From positions 124,001 through 188,000 of the forward strand of contig CBDAQZ010000004.1 in the NCBI GenBank assembly GCA_965199335.1: 64,000 nt of DNA, in the 5' to 3' direction. The notes beneath the pieces are model-generated. The model made no database searches and was not told the DNA's origin. It worked only from the letters and a program-made list of their open reading frames with translations. Below are positions 36,877 through 45,345 of the stretch, piece by piece. The position numbers were made by a program, and so were the translations under genes. How positions within the stretch are numbered: the first letter of the stretch is position 1; each line of letters starts with the position of its first letter. This DNA is from CBDAQV01 sp965199335. GTDB taxonomy: Bacteria > Pseudomonadota > Alphaproteobacteria > CALMVH01.

Positions 36877-39216
36877 TTATTCCGCATTGCCGACCGTGGT
36901 AAAATCGACGCCGGCGGCCAGACGATCCGCAGCCGATTTCAATATGACGCTGACCTCCAGCCCCAGGCTCGGATGTACCGGAAAGCCGGGATCGACGGGC
37001 ATTGCCGGCTTGTCCACGATGATATCCTCGCCCGAGGCGGAATAGGATGGGCGAACCAACCCTTCCAGCGCATCGTCCATCTCCCGGTCGGGGCTGGGCA
37101 GTTGCGCGGCCGGCACGACGACCGTTTCGGCCTCCATGGAGGGCATTTCGGGCATCGTCGCGATTTCGACCGGCGCCGAGCCGTCATCGTCCAGAGCAAC
37201 GACGAAGTCCTCGTCCATGCTTTCGTCGCTCGCTTCCAGTTCCGGCTCCTCGGGGCGCATATAGGCGCACAGGGCGGCGACGGCCATCGATCCGCACTGG
37301 ATCTGCTCCTGTCCCGACTTTTCCGCCAGGGAGAAACCATAGGCCAGAGCATTGAGTTCGTTCGATTGCTCCGCCGGCGGCTCGACATCCAGCGCGCGCC
37401 AGTTCGGATCGCGCAGGCGCTTGACCAGCGTATTGATCATGCTGGCCATGGCGGGCGACATCGGCTCGGGCATCGAAACGCCCAGCAGCTTGTGCACGCG
37501 CATCGCCTTGACGCGCTTGGGGGCGGCATAGAACAGACGCCCGGCGATCACCTTCGACTGCCAGGTCATGTGAACTTCACCTTCCACCTGGTCGCGCAGG
37601 TCGGACCAGCCGGCCTTGTCGCGCACCGACAGGTTGGCATTGCGCGAATCGTAATAGTTCATCGAGAACAGATCGGAGGTCATGGCCATGCCGCTGCTTT
37701 CGGTGACCAGCGCCTTGCCGACCGTCTTTTCGAAGAAGTTCTGCGTATCGAGCGATTCCTCCAGCTTGCCGAAGATTTTCAGGTTACAGTTGGCGGTGAT
37801 CGACCGCGCTTCCTCGCGCACGCGCAATTCCATGGACGGAATATCCTGGCTGGCGAAGATCAGGGAGAAGCCAAGACTTCTGGCCTGCGCCGCCATGACC
37901 GCCATGCCCTGCGTGGCGTAATAGCCAACCTCGTCGAACACCGTGATGAAAGGGGAGGACGATTTCGACAGCTTGTTATCGATGACGCCCGCCCAGTCGC
38001 CTTCGACGGCGGAGCCCAGCGTCGTACCCATCATGCCCTTGATCGAGGCAGTGACGATCTTGCCGAGGTTGGCGGCTTCGTCGGCCGATTTTTCCAGCGA
38101 CGGGATCAGCACGACCAGGATGCGGCGGTTCAGCACCACGTCCTGCATCACGACATCGGCGATCGGCTTGCCGAAGATGTGCCAGTAGTCGCCCGACAGC
38201 GATTGCAGAGCACGGGTGAACTGCATCGACAGGAAGTTATGCTGCTGCGAAACCGTCGAGATATCGCGTGGCGGATCGTTGGGACCCGGGGGCGCCTCGT
38301 TGCCTTGATCGTCGAAGGCGGCGGGAATGTAACCCGGCAACGTTTCGAGATAGGTGGAACTGAGGGCGCTGCGGATATTCTCGGGGATCGTGACATCGCG
38401 CGACAGGCGGATGATCGAAGCCAGCGAGATACTTTCCAGGATGACCTTGACGTCCAGCTGGTGCCCCTGCTTTTCGCGGCGATGGACCAGTACGGGCATC
38501 AGCGCGCCCATCAGCGCGACGGCGCGGCCCTTCCACATGGCGTTCTCGCCCTTTGCCTCGTCCATCAGACTGACCAGAAGGTTGGTAAGGTAGGACGACG
38601 AGCCGGTGGTGAAGGGGTTGAGCGTGTTACTGACAGCGCCCAGGTCGCTGTTGCCGGTCAGGTAGTTGAGCACGAACAGATCGTCGTCGCGGCCGAAGCG
38701 GCGGGCCAGCGCGTAGATCGACGCCCACAGATCGGTATCGGCCTTGCCGTCGATGTAGATGAATCCGGAGCCCCAGGCGAGCGCGTTGGAGACGATCGAT
38801 TTGAGACCTTCGGTCTTACCCGAACCGGTGGTGCCCAGGAACAGGATATGGGTACCGGCATCCTTGCCGCTCAGCCACAACTCGTCCCCGCTTGGCTTTT
38901 CGTTGCCAAGAAACAGGATGCCCTTCGGTTTCTTGTCCTTCTCGTTCTGATCCTTTGCCTTGGCGAAGGCCGGCATCTTCAGCGGCAGGGTGTGCTTACG
39001 GCTGATGAACCAGAAGAAATAGAAAATGCCCGAGAACAGCAGCACGTCGGCGATACTCTCGCCGAAGTCGGAATAAAGCGAAAAACCACCGGCCATCACC
39101 AGCAGCGTCGGGGCTACGGTGGCGTCCTCCATGAACTCGCGCGCCTTGGCATAGGGCGTGCGCGTATCGCGCATGAAGTCCTTTAAGTCGCGATGATATT
39201 TCTTCTCGATTACCAT
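36877..39216 (-). CDS. dotL: Type IVB secretion coupling ATPase DotL/IcmO
   Basis: 779 residues, close to the length of Legionella DotL. The N-terminus has two membrane helices (~35-70). Walker A is G128-TTGSGKT135 in LFLGTTGSGKTEGLKS, and Walker B is in FITVFDEVGYYAT. The YIDGKADTDLWASIYALARR and FSLIFASQDIPSME blocks are DotL/TraD-like. The C-terminal ~120 residues are very acidic and not recognisably like the Legionella region that binds DotN/IcmSW. It drives substrates into the Dot/Icm channel. dotM lies upstream on the same strand, one small gene away. Confidence 0.92.
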   Translation of the reverse strand: MVIEKKYHRDLKDFMRDTRTPYAKAREFMEDATVAPTLLVMAGGFSLYSDFGESIADVLLFSGIFYFFWFISRKHTLPLKMPAFAKAKDQNEKDKKPKGILFLGNEKPSGDELWLSGKDAGTHILFLGTTGSGKTEGLKSIVSNALAWGSGFIYIDGKADTDLWASIYALARRFGRDDDLFVLNYLTGNSDLGAVSNTLNPFTTGSSSYLTNLLVSLMDEAKGENAMWKGRAVALMGALMPVLVHRREKQGHQLDVKVILESISLASIIRLSRDVTIPENIRSALSSTYLETLPGYIPAAFDDQGNEAPPGPNDPPRDISTVSQQHNFLSMQFTRALQSLSGDYWHIFGKPIADVVMQDVVLNRRILVVLIPSLEKSADEAANLGKIVTASIKGMMGTTLGSAVEGDWAGVIDNKLSKSSSPFITVFDEVGYYATQGMAVMAAQARSLGFSLIFASQDIPSMELRVREEARSITANCNLKIFGKLEESLDTQNFFEKTVGKALVTESSGMAMTSDLFSMNYYDSRNANLSVRDKAGWSDLRDQVEGEVHMTWQSKVIAGRLFYAAPKRVKAMRVHKLLGVSMPEPMSPAMASMINTLVKRLRDPNWRALDVEPPAEQSNELNALAYGFSLAEKSGQEQIQCGSMAVAALCAYMRPEEPELEASDESMDEDFVVALDDDGSAPVEIATMPEMPSMEAETVVVPAAQLPSPDREMDDALEGLVRPSYSASGEDIIVDKPAMPVDPGFPVHPSLGLEVSVILKSAADRLAAGVDFTTVGNAE

Positions 39217-39246
39217 TCCGTCTCCCCGGCCATACCTTGCAAGGCC

Positions 39247-39819
39247 TTAATGATAGAACGAATCCACATCCACCGGCGCACCCGTCGGTACCGTGGCCGG
39301 CTTGGCCTGCTGTTGCCGCGCCGCCAACGCCGGCAGAACCGTCTTGGCAAGCGTACCGGGGACGTAGCTGCCCGGTGGTAGCTTGCTTGCGAAAGACGCT
39401 GGAACGCCAGCAGGAGAAGCCGCACCGGTCATGGAAGAGATTTCCCTGAGCAGGTGATTGGCTGCATTCAGCTGGATAGTCTCTATGATCGCCAACAGCA
39501 GCACGACCACGATGGCCGTCCATTTGGCAATTTTCTTCCACGGCGCCTGGAAGGACAGCAGGGTGCGCGACAGGCTGGACAGGGCCTGTTCGGCCGCGTC
39601 GATCGAGGCAAAGGTCGCGATCGTCATCGGCGTAACACCGCCGTCATAACGAACCAGATCGAACTTGCCGTCAGCCTGCCTGAGTCCGAAGCCGCTGGAA
39701 ACATCGCTCACCACCCAGCGCCACAGCACCGGAGGCGTCGCATCGGCAAACCAGGCGACCAGCATCTTGCCCCGAATGGCAACTTTCGAACGCGGCAATT
39801 CCCTGTCGTATTCACTCAT
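39247..39819 (-). CDS. Unknown single-pass membrane protein between dotM and dotL
   Basis: 190 residues; I recognise no family. The N-terminal ~95 residues look soluble (VAIRGKMLVAWFADATPPVL). One strong membrane helix follows (IAKWTAIVVVLLLAIIETIQ). The C-terminal tail is Ala/Pro-rich and probably periplasmic (VPTGAPVDVDSFYH). The ATG at 39819 has GGAGCTG upstream. Co-orientation and tight spacing with dotM and dotL suggest a component of the coupling complex (inference). In Legionella dotM and dotL are adjacent. Confidence 0.7.
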   Translation of the reverse strand: MSEYDRELPRSKVAIRGKMLVAWFADATPPVLWRWVVSDVSSGFGLRQADGKFDLVRYDGGVTPMTIATFASIDAAEQALSSLSRTLLSFQAPWKKIAKWTAIVVVLLLAIIETIQLNAANHLLREISSMTGAASPAGVPASFASKLPPGSYVPGTLAKTVLPALAARQQQAKPATVPTGAPVDVDSFYH

Positions 39820-39876
39820 ACTTGCAGCTCCATCGCAGTTCTTTCGCCTGCATTGATTAAAGTTGAACCAGAACGA

Positions 39877-40998
39877 TCATTCGGCAAGCCCTGGAAGTGA
39901 GCGGCTCAGACGGTGATCGTATTCGTTTAGCGACATGACCGCCTGCGTGACTTTCGGCGACAGAAGCGGCGTACCGGCGGCACGTTCGGCCATGTAGTGT
40001 GAAATCGCGCCCGCGGCCTCGGCGTGGAATGACTGGCGGCCGAGGTTGTTGAGCGGATACCACAGCGCGCGGTTGGCACCGCGCAGCCACAGGAATTGCG
40101 CCGGGGCCAGAACGCCGCCGCGATCGCGCGAATAGCCGAGCAGCCGCAGCATCGCGGTGGTCACGAACGCATGGTTCGCCGTAACCTTGGCAGCCTCGCC
40201 GCCCAGTTTCGGGTCCTTGACGATGCGATCGATCTCCTTGCGCAGCGTCGCGGTGGGACGCAGGGCCATGTCGCTTTTCGGATCGGCGCACAGCGCCAGC
40301 TCACCCAGCAGCTTGTCCGCTTCCTCGCGCTGGCGGGCGGCTTTGAGGGCAAACACCGCGAACAGCGCCTTGACATGGAACGGCAGGGCATCGGGTCCGC
40401 GCCATCTGGGCCCCAGCTGCTCGGCGAATGCCTGCGCGACAGCCACCTGGTCCAGCCCGTCCGGCCCGTGCGGAATGGAGTTGTATTTCAGCCACTCCTC
40501 GGGCGACAGAGCCTCGGCGAACAGCGGCAGTTCGGTCGGTGTCTCGCCATTGGGATCGCGGGCGTTATCGACAGCGGGGTTGAACTTTATGATCGGGGAG
40601 ATCACCGGCCATATCTTGGCCTGCGCGGCAATCAGCTTGTCGAGGGAATAGGCCTTGCGGTAGCTGGATTTGGGCGCCGAAACCATGAGCAGATAGGCCA
40701 TGGTCACCAGGATGATCATGATCGGCCAGCGCAGGAAATGACCGGCCAGCCGCGCGGCGTAGCGGATATAGGGCCAGTCGATGTCGTAGTGCTTGGGATC
40801 GTGAAGTATGTCGCGAACGGCGGGAACGGCGGGATCGGATACGATGCGACTCAGCAGCCAGAACTCGCCGTAGGTGAAGATGCGGAAGAGTTCCGTGACC
40901 TGCTTGTGGAAAAAATGCCAGAACAGCCAGGCGAGAACTATAAACCCGGCCATATAGACCGCATAGGTCGTGTCGCGCGTTTCTATATTTCCGGCCAT
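39877..40998 (-). CDS. dotM: Type IVB secretion coupling-complex protein DotM/IcmP
   Basis: 373 residues. The N-terminus has membrane helices near residues 14-30 (AVYMAGFIVLAWLFWHFFH) and 90-110 (WPIMIILVTMAYLLMVS). The soluble cytoplasmic part carries the DotM hallmark region NHAFVTTAMLRLLGYSRDRG, GVLAPAQFLWLRGANRALWY and NNLGRQSFHAEAAGAISHY. In Legionella DotM binds DotL and recognises acidic effector signals. First gene of this three-gene minus-strand set. Confidence 0.9.
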   Translation of the reverse strand: MAGNIETRDTTYAVYMAGFIVLAWLFWHFFHKQVTELFRIFTYGEFWLLSRIVSDPAVPAVRDILHDPKHYDIDWPYIRYAARLAGHFLRWPIMIILVTMAYLLMVSAPKSSYRKAYSLDKLIAAQAKIWPVISPIIKFNPAVDNARDPNGETPTELPLFAEALSPEEWLKYNSIPHGPDGLDQVAVAQAFAEQLGPRWRGPDALPFHVKALFAVFALKAARQREEADKLLGELALCADPKSDMALRPTATLRKEIDRIVKDPKLGGEAAKVTANHAFVTTAMLRLLGYSRDRGGVLAPAQFLWLRGANRALWYPLNNLGRQSFHAEAAGAISHYMAERAAGTPLLSPKVTQAVMSLNEYDHRLSRSLPGLAE

Positions 40999-41105
40999 TA
41001 ACCGTCATTCCCTGCAGTTGACTACATCACGCCTTGCACCGACACCGGCATTGAGCGATACAGTATATCAGAAAAGCCGCAGTAACAAGCCGTACTAAGG
41101 CATCG

Positions 41106-41180
<75 letters not shown>

Positions 41181-41238
41181 TATTGTCTCCCTTATTTTCA
41201 GCATCTTAACCGTTATTGCACGAATTTATCACAAATCT

Positions 41239-41267
41239 TTGCACATCGCGCGCAAAACGGTTAGATT
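41239..41267 (+). promoter_or_regulatory. Possible promoter for the lipoprotein gene
   Basis: TTGCAC (41239-41244) and TAGATT (41262-41267) with a 17-base gap lie about 30 bases before the ATG at 41298. Both boxes are only partial matches to the sigma-70 consensus, so this is a weak call. Confidence 0.3.
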
Positions 41268-41297
41268 GCGCATCTAGACCAAAAACGGGCCTGATCA

Positions 41298-41684
41298 ATG
41301 AAGAAAATTTTGCTGCCTGCGGTACTGTCCTGCCTTTGCCTCAGCGCCTGTTACGAGCCGCTTGAGTACTGGCAGCGGACCAGCGGACCTTCCACAGCCT
41401 ATCTGACAGGCGACCAGTCGCAGTCGTTGCTTGAGAAGGACATCTCGCAGTGCACCTGCGGTACCGATACGCTGCGCAACATCGTCACCGACGATGAGCA
41501 GGCCAAGCAGTACCAGCATGGCTCCCTCGACGATCCGCAGCCGGGCGACCCGCGCGAATTCCGGGCCTGCATGGAAGCCAGGGGCTGGACGCGCGTCGAC
41601 CCGTACTTTGCGCAGGGTCAGACCGAGGAACGGCTGGATCACTACCAGGCCGTCCCGAACCACCCGCTTTGCAACGTACAGTAA
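41298..41684 (+). CDS. Putative lipoprotein, unknown
   Basis: 128 residues with a lipoprotein signal (MKKILLPAVLSCLCLSAC; lipobox LSAC, Cys18). The mature part is polar and has a CTC pair (DISQCTCGTDTLRN) and two further cysteines (FRACMEARGW, HPLCNVQ), so disulfides are likely. I recognise no family. It follows tRNA-Thr and precedes a tiny membrane-peptide gene on the same strand. Confidence 0.7.
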   Translation: MKKILLPAVLSCLCLSACYEPLEYWQRTSGPSTAYLTGDQSQSLLEKDISQCTCGTDTLRNIVTDDEQAKQYQHGSLDDPQPGDPREFRACMEARGWTRVDPYFAQGQTEERLDHYQAVPNHPLCNVQ

Positions 41685-41758
41685 TCTTGTGACGTTCCCG
41701 GGAACTGCCGGGACCCCGCGCGGTTTACACTTCATCGCGCTCCGAAATTCGAGGTGAA

Positions 41759-41842
41759 ATGAAGTACGTTCTGTTATGGGCACTGGGCGTGCCGCTTCCG
41801 ATCCTGCTGGTGATCTACCTGCTGTTCGGAGGACACTCATAA
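41759..41842 (+). CDS. 27-residue single-helix membrane peptide
   Basis: ATG at 41759 to TAA at 41840-41842 encodes MKYVLLWALGVPLPILLVIY followed by LLFGGHS: one hydrophobic helix with a short polar end. GAGGTGAA precedes the ATG, and a strong terminator starts three bases after the stop, which argues for a real short gene. No function known. Confidence 0.6.
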   Translation: MKYVLLWALGVPLPILLVIYLLFGGHS

Positions 41843-41844
41843 GG

Positions 41845-41874
41845 AAAGCCGGACCGTCGAGGTCCGGCTTTTTC
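41845..41874 (+). terminator. Rho-independent terminator
   Basis: Stem AGCCGGACC (41847-41855), loop GTCGA, stem GGTCCGGCT (41861-41869), perfect over nine pairs, then a T-run (41869-41873). It ends the lipoprotein/membrane-peptide unit, 17 bases before the MetC-like gene. Confidence 0.9.
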
Positions 41875-41891
41875 GTTAAGGACGCGAACGA

Positions 41892-43145
41892 ATGTCAGAG
41901 AAGATCGAACGGCGCCGCCATTTCCTGCAGCACTGCTCCCCCGACACCATATCGATCCATGAACCGATCCTGGACGCCTTCGCCGTCGATGGCGCCCTGA
42001 ACCCGGCAGGGCTGGGCGATGCCGATATGGCCTCGGGCCGGGCAGGGCTTGGACAAAGCTCGGTCTGGTTCGATACGCTGGCGGCCTACCGGCATGCCGA
42101 CGATCTCGGCCTGTCGCCCTATAACGGCACTGCCGAATACGGCATCGTCCGAACGGCATCGGCCGCCGCGCTCTGCGACAGGCTGACAGCCCTGCACGGC
42201 GGCTCCGGCGCCATCGTCTGCCCATCGGGCATGTCGGCCATCGCCGCGGCGATGGAAGCCTTCGCACCGAAATCCATCGCCGTTCCCGACTGCGTCTACC
42301 GCCCCCTGGTCCGTTATATCGAGTGGCTGAACAGCCGGCATGAAACGCCAGCCATCGCCGTTTTCCGTTATGCGGGCGCGGCGGACGCGGCCGCGATGGA
42401 AACATTGCGCCGCGAGGCGCAGGATGCGGGCACGCCGATAGATACGATCTACCTGGAGGCGCCAGGCAGCGGTACGTTCGAGATTCCCGACATCGCCGGC
42501 ATCGTTGCCGTGGCGCAGGCGCACGGTATCCGCACCATGATGGACAATACCTGGGCCAGCCATGTGCGCTTCCGTCCGCTTGCGCACGGCATCGACATCG
42601 CGATCCAGGCGACGACGAAATACGAGGGCGGTTATGCCGACACACCCTCCGGCGCGGTGGTCGCCCGCACGCCGGAGGATTTCAAGCGCCTGCTTTATGC
42701 CTCGCGCGTGCTGGGCATCGGCGCGGTCGCCCCGCAGACCTGCCTGCGCCTGTTGCACAGGATCGAGTCGACCGAGGCGCGCATGGACCGGCACTATGCC
42801 AGCGCCTTGCAGGTCATGACCTGGCTGAACACACAGCCCTATGTCGCCGGCATATTATGCCCGGCCCTCGAAAGCTCACCCGGTCACGACCGGTTCAGGA
42901 AATATTTCGGCAAGGGCAATGGGCTGTTCACCGTGGCGTTCGCAAATTCGATCGGTGTAGCGCAAGCGGAAGCTTTCATGGATGCACTGACGATATTGCG
43001 CATCGCCGAAAGCTGGGGCGGGCATGTGTCGCTGGTGCTGCCGGTGAAAAGCAAGGACGCGCCGATGATCCGCTTCAGCATCGGTCTCGAAGACCCGCGG
43101 GATCTGATTCGCGATATCGAGACTGCGGCTAGGACATTCGTCTAA
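41892..43145 (+). CDS. Cystathionine beta-lyase-like PLP enzyme (Cys/Met metabolism family)
   Basis: 417 residues of the Cys/Met-metabolism PLP family. The PLP lysine is in IAIQATTKYEGGYADTPSGA, where MetC enzymes have TKY-GHSD. Other family blocks: AVPDCVYRP, IRTMMDNTWASHVRFRPLAH and the late IRFSIGLEDPRDLIRD. MetC-like C-S lysis of cystathionine is most likely, but related lyases cannot be excluded. It starts right after a terminator and its stop overlaps the convergent acyl-CoA dehydrogenase gene by four bases. Confidence 0.82.
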   Translation: MSEKIERRRHFLQHCSPDTISIHEPILDAFAVDGALNPAGLGDADMASGRAGLGQSSVWFDTLAAYRHADDLGLSPYNGTAEYGIVRTASAAALCDRLTALHGGSGAIVCPSGMSAIAAAMEAFAPKSIAVPDCVYRPLVRYIEWLNSRHETPAIAVFRYAGAADAAAMETLRREAQDAGTPIDTIYLEAPGSGTFEIPDIAGIVAVAQAHGIRTMMDNTWASHVRFRPLAHGIDIAIQATTKYEGGYADTPSGAVVARTPEDFKRLLYASRVLGIGAVAPQTCLRLLHRIESTEARMDRHYASALQVMTWLNTQPYVAGILCPALESSPGHDRFRKYFGKGNGLFTVAFANSIGVAQAEAFMDALTILRIAESWGGHVSLVLPVKSKDAPMIRFSIGLEDPRDLIRDIETAARTFV

Positions 43146-44947
43146 GCCGCGAACTCCTCCACCGGCACGTCCATCATCACCTTGCCGCCGGCCATCACCT
43201 GGCGGAAGCGCATCTCGGCCTCGGGCAGGATGCGGGCCATGAAGAATCGGGCGGTGCGCAGGCGCGAGTCGTAGAACGCGGCGCGGCCGCCGGCGCCCGG
43301 CATCTTCTCAGTCGCAACCTTGGCCATGCGCGCCCACATGTAGCCCATCGCCACCAGCGCGAACAGGCGCAGGTAATCGCTGGACGCCGCGCCCGCTTCG
43401 TCGGGATTGGCGAGGCCTTTCTGCGCGATCGTCACCGTCGCCTGCTGCAGCTTGCCGAACGCCTTGGCGACGGGGATGACGAATTCCTGCAGCGCCGGAT
43501 CGGCGGCGTTTTCCTCCAGGAACTTTTGCACCGGATGGAAGAACCTTCGCAGCAGCCGGCCCATGTTCTGCGGCAGCTTGCGCCCGACCAGGTCCAGCGC
43601 CTGGATGCCGTTCGCGCCTTCGTAGATCTGCGTGATGCGGGCGTCGCGCACGAACTGCTCCATGCCCCATTCGTGGATGTAGCCGTGGCCGCCATAGATC
43701 TGCATGCCGAGATTGGCGGTGTCGAAACCGACATCGGTGAAATACGCCTTCAGGATCGGCGTCATCAGCGAGACCAGCTCGTCCGCTTCCTCGCGCGCCT
43801 GTTTGGTTTCACCATGATGCGCGATGTCCAGCTGCATGCCGATCCACAGGCCCAGCGCGCGCGCGCCTTCGGTGAAGGCCTTCATGGTCAGCAGCATGCG
43901 CCTTATGTCGGGGTGGACAATCAGCGGATCGGCCGGCTTGTCGGGCGCCACCGCCCCCTTCAGCGCGCGTCCCTGCAGGCGGTCGTTGGCGTAGGTCAGT
44001 GCGTTCTGGTAGGCGGCCTCGGCCACGCCCAGTCCCTGCAACGCAACGCCCAGACGGGCGGCGTTCATCATCGTGAACATGGCGCGCATGCCCTTGTGCG
44101 GCGCGCCGACCAGCCAGCCGGTCGCATCGTCGAAATTGATGACGCAGGTCGGCGAGGCCTTGATCCCCATCTTGTGCTCGATCGAGCCGCAGCGTACGCC
44201 GTTGCGCGCGCCCACGGTCGCATCCCCGCCCTCGCCCACCGGCAGGAATTTCGGCACCACGAACAGGCTGATGCCGCGCGTGCCTTCCGGGGCGTCGGGC
44301 AGCTTCGCCAGCACCAGATGCACGATGTTGTCGGTCAGATCGTGTTCGCCGGCGGAGATGAATATCTTCGATCCCGTGATGCGCACGCTGCCGTCGTCGT
44401 TGGGGATCGCCCTGGTGCGGATCAGCCCCAGGTCGGTGCCGCATTGCGATTCCGTCAGGCACATCGTGCCGCTCCACACGCCGCTGGAAAGCTTGGGCAG
44501 GTACAGCGCCTTCTGCTCGGGCGTGCCGTGCATCTCGATCGCGCGATACGCGCCTTGGCTAAGCCCTGCGAACATGCCGAACGCCATGTTGGCCCCGCTC
44601 ATCAGCTCCTCGAACGCGGTGCCGATGACATGCGGTACACCCTGCCCGCCAAACTCGGGATCGGCCGTCAACCCCGCCCAGCCGCCCGCGCACATCGTGT
44701 CGTAGGCCTGCTTGAACCCCTTGGGCGTGGTGACCGTGCCGTTCTCGTAACGGCAGCCCTCGGTATCGCCCGAAAGATTCAGCGGCGCCGCGACCTGCTC
44801 GCACAGTTTCCCCGCTTCCTCCAGCACGCTGTCGAGCGTTTCGGGGGTCATGTCCTCGAGGCCCGGAAGCTTCGAGATCTGGCCGACATCCAGAACCTCG
44901 TTCATGAGGAAGCGATAGTGATCGAGCGGGGCTTTGTAAGTGGGCAT
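43142..44947 (-). CDS. Acyl-CoA dehydrogenase (DmdC/FadE-like long form)
   Basis: 601 residues, a flavin-dependent acyl-CoA dehydrogenase with the extra C-terminal domain. Features: MPTYKAPLDHYRFLMNEVLD, GTMCLTESQCGTDLGLIRT (FAD/substrate block), GSKIFISAGEHDLT, and IYGGHGYIHEWGMEQFVRDA with ITQIYEGANGIQALDLVGRK. It catalyses the first step of beta-oxidation. The length and N-terminus match the DmdC-like branch (3-methylmercaptopropionyl-CoA dehydrogenase and fatty acyl relatives); substrate not fixed. It probably belongs with the fadA/fadB genes but is parted from them by a repeat-flanked GIY-YIG gene. Confidence 0.92.
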   Translation of the reverse strand: MPTYKAPLDHYRFLMNEVLDVGQISKLPGLEDMTPETLDSVLEEAGKLCEQVAAPLNLSGDTEGCRYENGTVTTPKGFKQAYDTMCAGGWAGLTADPEFGGQGVPHVIGTAFEELMSGANMAFGMFAGLSQGAYRAIEMHGTPEQKALYLPKLSSGVWSGTMCLTESQCGTDLGLIRTRAIPNDDGSVRITGSKIFISAGEHDLTDNIVHLVLAKLPDAPEGTRGISLFVVPKFLPVGEGGDATVGARNGVRCGSIEHKMGIKASPTCVINFDDATGWLVGAPHKGMRAMFTMMNAARLGVALQGLGVAEAAYQNALTYANDRLQGRALKGAVAPDKPADPLIVHPDIRRMLLTMKAFTEGARALGLWIGMQLDIAHHGETKQAREEADELVSLMTPILKAYFTDVGFDTANLGMQIYGGHGYIHEWGMEQFVRDARITQIYEGANGIQALDLVGRKLPQNMGRLLRRFFHPVQKFLEENAADPALQEFVIPVAKAFGKLQQATVTIAQKGLANPDEAGAASSDYLRLFALVAMGYMWARMAKVATEKMPGAGGRAAFYDSRLRTARFFMARILPEAEMRFRQVMAGGKVMMDVPVEEFAA

Positions 44948-44969
44948 GGGATTATCCTTCTAACAAACG

Positions 44970-44994
44970 GTCATCCCCGGCTTGACCCGGGATC
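44970..44994. repeat. Palindromic repeat left of the GIY-YIG gene
   Basis: GTCATCCCCGGCTTGACCCG followed by GGATC: the ends ATCCC and GGGAT pair around CCGG-rich centres. A related element is on the other side of the small gene at 45285-45320. Confidence 0.75.
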
Positions 44995-45016
44995 TGTTTA
45001 CGGCACAAACGAACTC

Positions 45017-45265
45017 ATGTTCGTCTACATTATGGGCACCAAGCGGCGCGGCGTTCTTTACACCGGCGTGACGTCCGATATCATCAAGCGCGTCTATGAG
45101 CACAAGACCAAAATCATCGGCGGTTTTACCGCGCGGTACGGTTTGGACAGGCCGATCTATTTCGAGGAAATCGACGACCCCCTGACTGCGATCGCACGGA
45201 AGTTCGAATTGATCGAGGGACTTAATCCTGAGTGGGCCGATCTTTATCCGTCGCTGCTTGGATAA
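45017..45265 (+). CDS. GIY-YIG nuclease-domain protein with internal deletion
   Basis: 82 residues from the ATG at 45017. The start MFVYIMGTKRRGVLYTGVTS and the block RVYEHKTKIIGGFTARYGLD are typical of the short COG2827-type GIY-YIG family. After TAIAR the usual stretch of about a dozen residues that carries the conserved Glu (REKxLKxW) is missing, and the frame resumes at FELIEGLNPEWADLY. Probably inactive, or an in-frame deletion. Repeats flank it on both sides. It is antisense to the beta-oxidation genes. Confidence 0.8.
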   Translation: MFVYIMGTKRRGVLYTGVTSDIIKRVYEHKTKIIGGFTARYGLDRPIYFEEIDDPLTAIARKFELIEGLNPEWADLYPSLLG

Positions 45266-45284
45266 TTTTTGAAAGCTGTCAAAA

Positions 45285-45320
45285 GATCCCGGGTCTCCGC
45301 TGCGCTTTGCCCGGGATGAC
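45285..45320. repeat. Palindromic repeat right of the GIY-YIG gene
   Basis: Arms GATCCCGGG (45285-45293) and CCCGGGATGAC (45310-45320) enclose TCTCCGCTGCGCTTTG. It ends 25 bases before the fadB-like stop and mirrors the element at 44970-44994. Confidence 0.75.
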
Positions 45321-45345
45321 AATGGGAAAAATGAAATCTCCATCG

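Noticed and set aside
36973..39186. A 737-residue plus-strand open frame opposite dotL
   Set aside because: Shadow of the DotL gene; DotL has Walker motifs and normal family length.
41843..41891. A riboswitch (SAM-type) before the MetC-like gene
   Set aside because: The only structure is the terminator hairpin of the upstream unit; no conserved SAM-riboswitch core was seen.
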